A stretch of 64,000 bases of DNA, taken from positions 77,474,948 through 77,538,947 of the forward strand of contig OY754464.1 of the NCBI GenBank assembly GCA_963575645.1, given 5' to 3'. The stretch comes from Xanthostigma xanthostigma (Eukaryota; Arthropoda; Insecta; Raphidioptera; Raphidiidae). Within the stretch, counting starts at the first letter, position 1. The number at the start of each line of letters is the position of its first letter. The translations under genes were made by a program, and so were the position numbers. Below the pieces are notes generated by a model. The model was given only the letters and a program-made list of their open reading frames with translations. It was not told the DNA's origin and did not search any database. Shown here one piece after another: positions 33,452 through 44,515 of the stretch.

Positions 33452-34694
33452 TTTTTTTCAAAAATATGTTTTTTGGATTCGGAAGATATTGTAAAACTTT
33501 TGAAAAGTGATTTTTGGCCTAAACTAGTACCTACCATTGAATGGAAATAAGTGATGAACGAAAAGTAGCCACATACTATAGAAGGCCTGACATTAAAATT
33601 GAAACACGCAAAGTATCGACCTGGTGGACTACTGTAGTGTACAGGCCTGGTGTCAACTAGTTCCAAGCACTGTTTTATTGTACTTACCTACATGCATATT
33701 ATGTAATCGATGTTACATAAAAGACCACGCGCACTAGTCAAGCATTGGCTACCTTTCCGAAACTAAAAGAGATACAGGGTTGCGGATGGTCGGAATCGAT
33801 TCTGAGTGACTTCCAAGTGGGGAATGGTAATAGTTTAGGTCAAAAATCACTATTCAAAAATTTTACAATATCTTTCCGTTTTGAGGTCCCCCGAATCCAA
33901 AAAACATATTTTTGAAAAAAACTCTGTGCGTCTGTTAGTCTGTGAACACGATACATGTCAAACGGATTATCGGATTAAAACCAAATTTTGGGAGGATGTT
34001 TGGTATGCAAATATGAAGAACCCTATTGTTTTTGGAGAAAATCGGCACATGCGCAGAAGAGATATATGCCATAACGGTGTTTTTTATATAATAATGGTAT
34101 ACTTTTCATAACGGCTTATTATTTTTTCAAGAAAGTTTCGTTAAAAATACCGGGACTTTTCCTGGTGGGTCGTGGACCGGTCTAGTCTGGTCCGGATTTT
34201 TTTCTTCTTAGTTACAGGGTCTCATAGAAGCGTTAGGCAATTTACCCGGTAATTTTTTAGGTCCCAGACCAACCCTGATGATAAAAATACTAATAATTCA
34301 TAGTAAACGTTTTTGTTTTGTTATGTTTTTTTGAAATAAAACTTCTTTAGGCACGCTTGACTTGGGAAGTAAGCTGGTAAATGCCTGACGACAGCGTTTA
34401 CGGAAGTGCATCATCGGACGAGGCGAACGGTAGTTGAGAGGGAGATATAAGTTAGTGAAGATAGAGAGAGTTACGTTTCGTATATTGGAAGTTGAGAGGG
34501 AGGTATAAGTTAGTGAGTGCGACAAAGACGGAGAATTAATCGAAATTCTTTCTTTTTGGACAACTATTTGGCGTTTAAAATGAAAACAATTGTTTTTGTA
34601 TCAAAAATACATTTCATCGAATTTTGCTGCATTTTGTAACGAGAAATAATATAGGTTAGTTAATAAATCCTTTTAAATGTATTATGAATTATGC

Positions 34695-34862
34695 TAACTA
34701 ATATATATGTTACGGTTAATACAAGAAAGTAGTTTATTCGCGAATTAACCGGCTAATACCCGAATTAACCAACGTCAAGGATTGGTTAATTCGGGTAATT
34801 AGCCGATTAATTCGCGAATTAACTACTTTATTGTATTAACCGTAACATATATATTAATATAT
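34695..34862. repeat. hairpin, arms about 75 bp
   Basis: GTTACGGTTAATACAAGAAA and TTCGCGAATTAACCGGCTAA recur as reverse complements around a short centre (CAACGTCAAGGATTGG). Confidence 0.88.
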
Positions 34863-35093
34863 ATATATTTTGCCTATTAATTAATGAAAAATTATATTTT
34901 AAACATTTCGTCTTTGTAGATATGTGCTGCAGAGTGAGGTTATATTGTGTCGTTAAATCAGGATGTCTAGTCAAAATATGGTGATAGATTATCGAATATT
35001 ATTGTATCATTATTATACTTATATTATATGGAAATCGACTTTTGACATGCATATCAGGGGTTGAGGTATTGCACATATTTTGACAAACAATTT

Positions 35094-35590
35094 TCTTATT
35101 TTTCGTAAAAAATTTTTATTTTTTTTTAATAAAAAGTATCCTATGTTACTTCTAATACCTTCAAGAGTGTATGTGCAAAGTTTCATGATGATCGGTTAAG
35201 TAGTTTTTGCGTGAAAGCGTAACAAACAAACTTACATTCGCATTTATAATATTTCGTTTTCATAAAATTTGTAAGTCCGGTCCTGTCGGGCCGATTTTAA
35301 TGAAATTTTAATAGCACATTTTAATCATTACTAAAGGGTTAAATTTCAATTTTGAAACGATTCGGAGAAATTTTTCGGTATTTTTGGGCCCAAAAAATGT
35401 TTTCAACCCTTTCTTATTTTTCGTAAAAAATTTTAATTTTTTTTTAATAAAAAGTATCCTATGTTACTTCTAATACCTTCAAGAGTGTATGTGCAAAGTT
35501 TCATGATGATCGGTTAAGTAGTTTTTGCGTGAAAGCGTAACAAACAAACTTACATTCGCATTTATAATATTAATATGACTAGCCGCTACC
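35094..35590 (+). repeat. direct repeat of a retrotransposon-like tail plus ACTAGCCGC boundary
   Basis: The segments 35094-35250 and 35412-35572 are near-identical (AAAAAGTATCCTATGTTACT, GCAAAGTTTCATGATGATCG, AACAAACTTACATTCGCATT). Between them is a segment (35255-35405, GGCCGATTTTAATGAAATTT) also found inverted at 61160-61325. Next to the second copy is ACTAGCCGCTACCCGCGGCT, a boundary motif of dispersed repeats. Confidence 0.7.
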
Positions 35591-36245
35591 CGCGGCTACG
35601 CCCGCGATTGAGATATGGCAGGAAGAAGTTTTATTTCAGTCGTGTGGTCCAAAGCACACTCGCTTTTTTTTAATTGTGCATCGTCGATGATCGATATAAT
35701 TTCAAGAATAGAGACTGTCTATCAGATATTGTAATAATAACAGCTGCACACAACAATATAAATGTGGGTATATAATTTGAAATTGCGACCGGCCATGCCC
35801 GACGCCCTCACCCTTCGGTGGAAACACACATGACACGACGTCCGCCAAAATCAACTCATGCAGCACACGTCATGTGACAAACGATTATCTATATCAATAA
35901 TATTGTATTTCTGTCTGTTTGGAAGTCACACAAAATGATTAGATGAATATTCAAAGAACTTACGTCAAACCAAGTTATAACTATAGGCTAGCCTGGCTAG
36001 CTTTCATATTTATAGGATTTTAATATGATGCTGGAACTATTTTAGCTAGATAAATACGTTGTTTCAATAGCAGAAAACTGAATTCTCGAATTTTTGTCCA
36101 CTTTTTTGCTAATAAGTAAAATCCTTAACTTGAAACGTAAATTGGCATACCCTGTGACACTCGATTTTGAGGGATCTTCGAGATCATTTTTGTATATTTT
36201 TTATTAGTACAATCAATCTGGCGAAAAAAAAATCATTTCGTATCA

Positions 36246-37068
36246 AAAACACCCAAAAAGGTGAAACTTGGTGAGTCGTTAGAGAATGGTGAAAAAAAGG
36301 TTACCTGGCAATGGCCACCTGGTACCTGTTCAAATAGTCATCAAAAACTCAAAAATATTTTGAAATGCATTTTTCTCGAAAACTATCCATTTTACAGAAA
36401 AATTTATTGAACAAAAAATGTAGAGGGCATCGTTATCTACAATTAATGTCCTTGGTGCTATGTTGTACAACAAAAAATGTGCGCAGTAGGTGGCGCTAAA
36501 GTGCCAAAAAAAGTGTTTTTCCACTTTTTTGCCCTGAAATTTTCATTTTTCAGTTACGATTCAAATGGAAAAATTGTTCCTTTTTATTTTATAAACAACT
36601 TTTATTTCAACATTTTTTTCATACAACTTACTTTTCATACAACTTATTTTCACTTCAACAAGCTGCAGCTCTGAAACGGTAAGTTGTATGAAAAAAATGT
36701 TGAAATAAAAGTTGTTTATAAAATAAAATGGAACAATTTTTCCATTTGAATCGTAACTGAAAAATGAAAATTTCAGGGCAAAAAAGTGGAAAAACACTTT
36801 TTTTGACACTTAAGCGCCATCTACTGCGCACATTTTTTGTTGTACAACATAGCACCAATGACATTAATTGTAGATAACGATGCCCTCTACATTTTTTGTT
36901 CAATAAATTTTTCTGTAAAATGGATAGTTTTCGAGAAAAATGCATTTCAAAATATTTTTGAGTTTTTTTTGACTATTTGAACAGGTATTTGAACAGGTAC
37001 CAGGTGGCCATTGCCAGGTAACCTTTTTTTCATCATTCTCTAACGACTCACCAAGTTTCACCTTTTTG
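36246..37068. repeat. very long near-perfect hairpin, arms about 390 bp
   Basis: The left arm begins AAAAAGGTGAAACTTGGTGA and the right arm ends with its complement. Matching landmarks run through both arms (ACCTGGCAATGGCCACCTGG, GTGCGCAGTAGGTGGCGCTA, GATTCAAATGGAAAAATTGT). The centre near 36650 carries CTTCAACAAGCTGCAG. It lies in ZNF474-like intron 1, so the pre-mRNA would contain a long duplex. Confidence 0.9.
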
Positions 37069-37164
37069 GTTGGTTTTGTTGAAGTTTTTGCCAGATTGAC
37101 TGTACTATATGGAAATCTGACGTTTAGTTCAAATGTTAGGTTACATCATGTTGCATTTGGTCAC

Positions 37165-37710
37165 TATAGTGATGTGCCGGATATCCGTATCCGTATCCGC
37201 GGATATCCGAAGGAGAAGAAAGATCCGTATCCGTTAATTTTATGGCGGATCTTTAACGGATCTTTTACCTTATTAATTTTCAATTCATAGATGAAATTTT
37301 ATATATAGGTATAGGTGATTAGGTAATAATGAAAAACTGTTAAATTCCATTCAGCTTATTTTTTATTTCTTAAAATCGTATTTGACACCTTTATATTGCA
37401 AAAATTTATCGTAGTGAGTACCATACCAGTACATAACTCGAAGGTACTAATAAAAAACTATCTTTATAATGAGATATTGCACATCGATCTTTGGAAAGAG
37501 ACAATCTGTTATGAGAGTTAACTCTTATAAAGAGATCATTAACTTTTTCCCATAACAGATAGTCTCTTTCTTTCCAAAGGTCGATGTGCAATATTTACCG
37601 CCGCGTACTCTAAGAAAGTTAAGATCCGTATCCGCGGATTTTGAAACCAAATATCCGTATTCAGATCCGTATCCGCGGATATGCGTTTTTAACGATCCGG
37701 CACATCACTA
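37165..37710. mobile_element. hAT-type MITE (TAGTGATGTGCCGG), copy 4
   Basis: The ends are complementary with an extra TA at the left. The flanking duplication TTGGTCAC is identical at 37157-37164 and 37711-37718. It lies in ZNF474-like intron 1. Confidence 0.9.
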
Positions 37711-37762
37711 TTGGTCACATACAACTATATAAAGTGACCGGTAATTGCTCGTATTCCTCTTG

Positions 37763-38120
37763 GGAGAAGAAACTATGACTGATTTGGAATGATTTAACCT
37801 CTATCACTGGAGGGTCAGAAATGCTTTATTTTCGAGAAAATCTACTTCGATTTTTTTTTACAAAAATCCGAATTTTTTAAATTAAAAACTAAAAAAAAAT
37901 ATTCTCACTTTTTGTTCTGAATTTTTCCATGATCTGATAGCTTATTGGCCAACTTTTCTATAAAGCTAAAAACCACCAAATTTATTGCTAGATTTCAATA
38001 AATAAAAAAGATAAAATAAAAATTCTTCACAGAAGTGTCATTATCATAAAAAAATTACGCATTTCCGACCCTCAAGTGATAGAGGCTAATCATTCCAAAT
38101 CAGTCATAGTTTCTTCTTTC
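37763..38120. repeat. foldback, arms about 65 bp
   Basis: GAAACTATGACTGATTTGGA and CTCTATCACTGGAGGGTC recur as complements at 38060-38120. It ends about 220 bases before ZNF474-like exon 2. Confidence 0.8.
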
Positions 38121-38337
38121 TTCTAAAAATTGTCGTATTCACTCTTACGGGAAAACGAGGCTGACAATGTACTTTAGGAAAAATAAATAAATAAATTCTA
38201 TAAAAGGAAAAAAATACACCTATATAATATCATCACTAGATGCAATATTTTATCAATTTGTTTTTAATGGAAGATAGGAACTACTATAAGAAAATAAACA
38301 AAATTCGTGACTTAATATATTTTCTGGTTAATTTCAG

Positions 38338-38454
38338 AAATGGGAGCGCGAAAATGCCCAGTTGCCTCCGAATCAGCGTCGAGTGCCGCCTCCCAAGCCA
38401 GACAGGAACATGACCTCTGAAGAATGGAATGAATTTGCTTGGAAATCAGCACAG
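38338..38454 (+). CDS. ZNF474: ZNF474-like exon 2
   Basis: The exon has 39 codons, phase 0 at both ends, with acceptor GTTAATTTCAG and donor GCACAG|GTATTT. KWERENAQLPPNQRRVPPPK completes the first C2HC finger with the KW and basic-proline tail typical of the family. The rest is PDRNMTSEEWNEFAWKSAQ. It joins exon 1 at a position where family members are continuous. Confidence 0.92.
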
Positions 38455-38520
38455 GTATTTCAATATTTCTCATTATTAAGTTATTTTTTATATTTTTGAC
38501 AGTAATCAGATCATAATAAT

Positions 38521-38994
38521 ACAGCTGATTTTTAAGTTGATTCTTTTTTTAACAGCGTGTAGAAATCAAATAGACGAACAAATCGGTCAATCAGAACTCA
38601 AAAATAAGAGAGAAACAGTCGTTCAAAGTTTAATTAAATTATTTTTCAATTAATTCAAAAGCCTGGTTAACACTCGCGAAGAAATGATAGCACGAATCGG
38701 AAATGCATCTCAAATAATTCGCGGAAGTCCAAGCATGGACAGAAGCATGGCTACGACGCACGCATCTTTGTGTCCAACAAAACGGGAACAACTTCTGTTC
38801 CTATGAATACTTGATAATGACATAACATATTTCCATAGTGACATAACATAACGCCAGGATCGACCTCAAAATTTAATAAAACTTTGACAGCCCGTTTCTT
38901 TGAGTTTTGATAAAAAAATTACCTGAATAATTTGTTTGTCTATTTAATTTCTACACGCTGTTAAAAAAAACAAATCGACTTAAAAATCAGCCTG
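38521..38994. mobile_element. TA-flanked long-TIR MITE, copy A
   Basis: The terminal arms include AGCTGATTTTTAAGT and TTTAACAGCGTGTAGAAAT with complements at the right end. TA flanks fit a Tc1/mariner-type insertion. Copy B is at 56390-56900. It starts 67 bases after ZNF474-like exon 2. Confidence 0.8.
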
Positions 38995-39115
38995 TATAGA
39001 GGTAGGTACATATTTTTATAGTATTGACATCATAGATAATTACAAAATTATAAGCACATTTATTAAATATAATTAATACGTCAATTCATATATTATGTCT
39101 GTTATTATAAAAGGC

Positions 39116-40929
39116 TCAAGTGTACAGGTAAGACCGTAAGTTATATTTTATGGGTAAAGGACCTGTATATGCATTTGCTTCTGGCAACGGTACACGTTTT
39201 TGCTGTGAAGTTTGCAGAAGAAATGTGTGAGATAATAGTCCGTCTATAAAATTTGTAGCCTTTACCTTGTTAGGTGCGTTAGACGAATAGGTAAAGTGCA
39301 TGAACTGATGTATTTTGAATGCCACCTTCTGATCTTTGTGGATTCCTCTCCTTTGAGATTCTGCTGATAAGCAGGTTTTTTTGTAATGTTTTGGCCACCA
39401 CTGTTTAAAATCTAAAATATCTTCTGTTTTCGGGGCCTTTACGAAAAACTTTTGCTTTTGCGAACACTCAGATATGCGTTTTTTGTATTCTTCAAGGGTG
39501 TATGTATGATCAAATCTCTTTAGACCTCTTTTTACCACAGAAAAATCACGATCGCATGGTAAGAACGAGTGTCCTCGTATTGGAAAGAACTGGTGTATTG
39601 TGTTAAACTTTTCCAAAGAAACTAGTGCCATAAGCATTCTTACCATTGTGTTGTTTTTGTTCTGTGCTAGGCATCCATCAGAAAAAATATGTAAGTGCTT
39701 AACGTTTTCTGGGATTGTTTTGAAGTAATCAATGAGAAACGAGCAAACTTCATTGGGTCCCTTGGAAGCAGTTCCTTCATTGTATACATAAAACGTAGTT
39801 GAGTTGTCCTTTAAATTGTGTATACAAAAAACATTCACAACAAGTTGCCTTAAATAAAAGGCTTCTTGTATAGGAATACTAGGCAACTGAAGATTTTGCA
39901 TGTAATCGATGCAAATTCCTAAAACGGTGTCATCTGTCTTTACTAAGTTTGAAACTTCTTCCAATTTGGTATAAAATTTTCGTGCTCTCCTTAGGTGCAC
40001 CATTTTCTCTGCCACTGCAACGCGTTTTGCGGTTTCATTGAGATAGTAAGTTACTGTTTATTTTAATTTTTAGCTTTTTGCATTCACAACATGTGTCGAC
40101 TTTCGGGCGACCAAATGTCAGAGAAAAAGCTTCATGAAATACTTTCAGATAAAAATCGTATTTTACATTGGCATATTCCGGATGCTTATTCTTAAACATG
40201 TTGTGCATGATTTTTACATTTAGTTGCTCACTCAAATAATGGTATTCACGTGAACTGTAATGGGTCTGCTTGATCGGAAAAGAATCAATATGTTCTTTAA
40301 TGGCTTCAACGGTTGTACCAGATATAGCGTTACCTGGTCTATTTTTGCCTCGCTTATCTTGTGGTATTTTTCCATCTCGTAACAATAAGCAAAGACGCCG
40401 TACTCTGTCGGGTGTTATTCCATGTATACTGATAAAAGCATTTTTGCAAATAATGAATTTTCCAGAAGAACAGGATACTGAATATGAAAAAGTACTTTGG
40501 TTTAAGCGTGCCTCTTCTTGTTTACGAGGTCTTCTGTTTTTAACTGGCATTGTTGAAATCAGGCTTTGCAAATACGCATCCTGTTCATTTTTAGTGGAAA
40601 AATCTATAAACTTTGTAAAAATTTCTAGTCTGTTAACTTCCGATATTATTGAAAAACACTTTCGCTTACATCTGAAATTAAACAAAAAAAAAAAACTTTC
40701 CACAATCAAAAAAACAAAAAAAAAACAAACAAAAACATAATATGTAAACTTACTTGCAGTCCGGACCTGGCTTCTTTTCAGGAATATTCTTTCCCTTATA
40801 GTTTGTGTACGGTTGAAGCTTTACTCTAGCTAATTTGATTTTCTCACTTTTATAATCAGACGTGTGCCTTTGGCCTTTCTTTCTTTTATTTTCTTCGAGT
40901 AATTCATTATCACTACCACTTAAAGACAT
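39116..40929 (-). pseudogene. DDE-transposase-like gene nested in a host intron, with a frameshift
   Basis: The first exon 40754-40929 encodes 58 codons (MSLSGSDNELLEEN..., basic) and ends TGCAA|GTAAGT. The second starts at 40671 after TTTAATTTCAG and restores a Cys cluster (CKCKRKCF). The long second exon contains a CCECKKLK zinc motif. Near 40030-40048 the frame shifts by one base without splice signals, and the protein continues as YLNETAKRVAVAEKMVHLRR to the stop at 39116. The C-terminal part has acidic residues in an RNase-H-like order (CIDYMQNL, FSDGCLAQNKN, CDRDFSVVK). The family is common in insects as multicopy proteins of uncertain name; calling it a DDE transposase is an inference. 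The frameshift suggests decay, or a sequencing error. Confidence 0.65.
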
Positions 40930-41329
40930 ATTTTAGATTGCAATAAACTGCATACAATAATGAAACTTCCTCTCACGAACTTATACACTGACAAACTAAA
41001 CAGCTGATTTAAGACGTAAAAGAACCAATACGCAAGTCCACTTGGTTTGTTTGAGAAAGCCTATTAGTCAGCGACTCGTGGGGTTTATCCATCAAACGAT
41101 ATATTCTTTATGACGTAGCAAGCATATAAATCACTATACTCATTGTGTTTCTCCGCCAAATGATGTATCGACCTATGAATAGCATTATTTTATATATAAC
41201 TCAAAATGGCCGAAATCACGACTCATGGGGTTTCTCAAATAAGTGATTCAAATATAATAAACCAGGTGGAATCGGCGCTGCCTTTCCGAATTCAGTTTGG
41301 ATTCAACCAGTAGCGGCTGTGCAATTATA

Positions 41330-41594
41330 CTTGATAGTTTATCCGAAATGCGGATAATATAAGATCAGAATCATATTAAAATAAGCTCAGGGCTGAGTGT
41401 GTGTATTGTGCTGTGCAATGCTGCGTGACTCCTGAGCATGTATGATGACAGTTCACACCTCTGCAGTCTGCACTCTTGTGTAGTGCGTACTGTTTCGTGT
41501 CGCTCCTTTGAACGACTCGCTCTGAGCGACTCTTTTTAGTGAGCGGAGCGCACGGAGCCAGCTCCCAGTAAAAAGTCATGTGGACACATCATTA
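41330..41594 (-). mobile_element. truncated relative of the TAGTGATGTGTC element
   Basis: It matches 23396-23665 in reverse (GATCAGAATCATATTAAAAT, CACACCTCTGCAGTCTGCAC, CGAACGACTCG-type motifs, GTGGACACATCA). The other half is missing. Confidence 0.75.
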
Positions 41595-42180
41595 CACCTG
41601 ATGTGATACTGTTAATTTTTCCCACAACAAAAACTTCAATCGAACAAACCCCTCTTTATATTTTTTACCGACTGTATGCTATTGATTCAATGAAGATATG
41701 AGTCATCTGTTTGTTTACACTTTCGTGTGGGATTATAATATTATTGTTCTCATAAAATATGACCAATGGGTAGTCCATAAGATCGTAACAAATTACAAAA
41801 CTAAATTAAACTTTGCTATGAAAAAGTTTTCTTCTTTTCGAAGTTTTTTTTTCTTGTGTTCAGATAAATACAAGCAAACCTCGCTACCGATGTTGAATTT
41901 CCTCAGACTCGCCAAACATAAAAAAATGGAAATAATTTTCCAGGCGACTAACAACTTAAAGGGTTGACTAACTATCTGCAACTAAAAAAGTAACTTGACA
42001 GCGATTAAATATTTTGGCAATAATTATATTAAATGAGCTTCAAACGCAAGGTATTATAACAACAAAATAATGGCCGCTACTTTAAGGTAGCGAACATATT
42101 AAACAAGTCAATTGAAATCATAGGCGAGGTACTACAAATAATGACATGGCGACTAATATTAACAGTGCACGGGTGACAAA
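41595..42180. other. intronic, nothing recognised
   Basis: AT-rich; overlapping short frames on both strands at 41698-41981 show no family signature. Confidence 0.4.
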
Positions 42181-42187
42181 GATTTGG

Positions 42188-42462
42188 GGGGAGTTCTTTA
42201 AAAAACAAATACGGGGTCGTGTCGATGCGATGGCGTTTTTTTGCGCAGTGAAAAGAGTAGGGCGTTTAGGGGGAGTTCTTTAAAAATAATTACGGGATCG
42301 TGTCGATGCGATGGTGTTTTTTTGCGCAGTGAAAAGAGTAGGGCGTTTAGGGGGAGTTCTTTAAAAAATAATTACGGGATCGTATCGATGCGATGGTGTT
42401 TTTTGCGCAGTGAAAAGAGTAGGGCGTTTAGGGGGAGTTCTTTAAAAAACAAATGCGGGGTC
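42188..42462 (+). repeat. tandem array, four units of about 81 bp
   Basis: The motif GAGTTCTTTAAAAA starts at 42191, 42273, 42354 and 42435. Each unit also has GTCGATGCGATGG and GTGAAAAGAGTAGGGCG. The array translates as repeats in one frame only because the unit length is near a multiple of three. Confidence 0.9.
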
Positions 42463-42729
42463 GTTACAGTTCTAAGTGTTGTTTCTGTGTTTATTATTTG
42501 ATTATAACTTTAAAGATATGTCAGTATTTAGGAATCCCCATTTTCTATTTTTTATCCGCGTCAGGTTTCCACTTAACAATAAATTCAGTCACCAAAACAA
42601 AAACAAAGCTTACAACTGATTATTAAGCTAAGTACTACTTTTTACTCAATACTATTCTCTTCAGAAACTGCCAACCTACTATTTTTGCTAGCCTAATTCA
42701 GATTAATTTGTTGCCGCGTTAAATACTAG

Positions 42730-42940
42730 CCTAAAAAAATCCGTTGAACAACGCACGTAATACTTAATATTTTACGGTAACGGGAGCGCTATCTGTTGAA
42801 TACAGCGCCATCAGTTGGACGTTGAAGCAACACACGCTATACCAAATATTTTACGAGGACGGGAGTTTGTTGAACGTAACAACAACACAAGCAAACCAGA
42901 CTGAGCCACCATGACACGGGTCCGGGTACAGCTAGTATAA
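42730..42940 (-). repeat. ACTAG-bounded dispersed repeat end
   Basis: It ends in CGGGTCCGGGTACAGCTAGT, the reverse of the boundary type seen at 11328 and 21513. It contains two related segments with GGAGCGCTATCTGTTGAATA-like sequence. Confidence 0.5.
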
Positions 42941-43353
42941 ATCAATAAATATTAATATTATCACCATTCGTGCATGTTGTACATATATAGTTCCATTTGA
43001 TAAAATAAACTTCATTCGTACAACATCAAAACAACAATCAAAACTTGAATTCAAGGTGAATCAGATTGATTTTTGTGATAATATTTTATGTCTGAGTGGT
43101 ATAAAAAAATATAATTAGATCGATTTTTTTACTGATCTTTATTTGTAAACTTCAAATTATGGTAATAGAACAAGAGCCCGCGGCGGCCAGACCTTCGTCT
43201 TTTTATAAAAGCTGAAAGTTTTTCTATGGATGTCTCCAATACAGGTAAGAATGATCCCCACCATGAAACCTGAGTAGTGGTGGCTTTGGCAGGTAACAGG
43301 TATTAAAGGTGTACAAAATTCCATCTCAAATTCGTCATTGTATAAAACTCAAT

Positions 43354-43480
43354 TTATCAAAGGCGATGTGGTAGCGCTACCACATCGCCTTTGATAATGT
43401 CTACCGCAGTTGCTGACGAAACGTCAGGTAGTAATACCAATGGACCACGGCATACAAGCCCGGAAACCAAGAAGATTTCG
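43354..43480. repeat. perfect 44-bp palindrome next to a Penelope-like repeat fragment
   Basis: The segment 43354-43397 is a perfect palindrome with half-site GGCGATGTGGTAGC. It is followed by CTGACGAAACGTCAG (43413-43427), another small hairpin, and by GGACCACGGCATACAAGCCC. The CGAAACGTC motif plus this tail resembles the repeats of Penelope-like elements; that assignment is tentative. Confidence 0.5.
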
Positions 43481-44515
43481 AAAATACAGTGTGTTCTCCG
43501 ATAATGATAACGGTGAATAATTCTTGTATCTTACTAGATACAAGAACATTTTTGAATAGTTTCTTATTCAACTCGAAATTTACTATCGGGAACTGCTTAG
43601 GGATATTTTTTTTTGTACTCCAATTCAACCGGAAGTGAACATGCATTTTTTTAAATGTCAACACCATATATCTATTAATTAACTATATGAATCATTGTCT
43701 ATCTTCTCAATGTGCGGTGAGTGAACGCAACAAAACGTATCAAAAATATATCTGCGTCTCTTTTTTCGATGTAATTCCCTGATTTCACCGATGATAGGAT
43801 TGGTTGATGTACTTGCATTCAATCTGAATAAAGTATCTCTGCTTCAAAAACTTTTTCTTTTTCTATGACGTTAACATGGGCGTACCCAGTTTTTGGCCCA
43901 GGAGGGGGCAAACTAGAAATTTCTTAAGCCGGGTCCCCCGTGCTTGTTTTGTCTTCCTGGATACGCCAGTACTTACGGCGTAACAAAAGACAGAAGTATA
44001 TGTTTGCACCCTAATAGTTCGATTGCGATTTTATTCCTATGCTCAGTATAGAATAAAAGTATATGGTCAACACATTTTTTTTTACATTTTCGAAATCTCC
44101 ATTTTTTTCTCTTTAAATTCATATAAAATTATTATAAGGTTACATAAGAAAATATTCAAGAAAAACGTCATTCTTATTACATACAATCTGAAAAAAAACT
44201 ACTTACCTAAATAAAAACTAGCGACATCTATGTTATTTTTTTCTATCAGCTGTACCATGTTACATTTCCAATGTCACCACTCGCATGCCTAACGTAGATA
44301 TCAGTTACTTTTATCTCTCATGTCAGAATACGATATTGTTGTGAAAACAGTAAAATATTCCCACATGTAATACTCTCATATATCAAAACAAAAAAAAAGT
44401 CCAGACTCTAACATGATATTTTTACTGGAACGGATAAATGATCAGAATTTTTGCGATGAATATATCGAAAACCGAACAGATCTGCTAAATTTCAAGTTTG
44501 CCCAATTGCCTTATA

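Larger units (their letters stand above)
32055..34140. mobile_element. nested foldback carrying two GATAACG insertions
   Basis: The outer inverted segments are CCGAAACTTTCTTGAAAAAA near 32053 with its complement near 34121-34142, and 32650-32845 with 33925-34125. Inner inverted segments are 33452-33535 with 33820-33915. GATAACG copies 5 and 6 interrupt the left side only. Removing them restores one palindromic element of roughly 0.9 kb. Confidence 0.7.
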
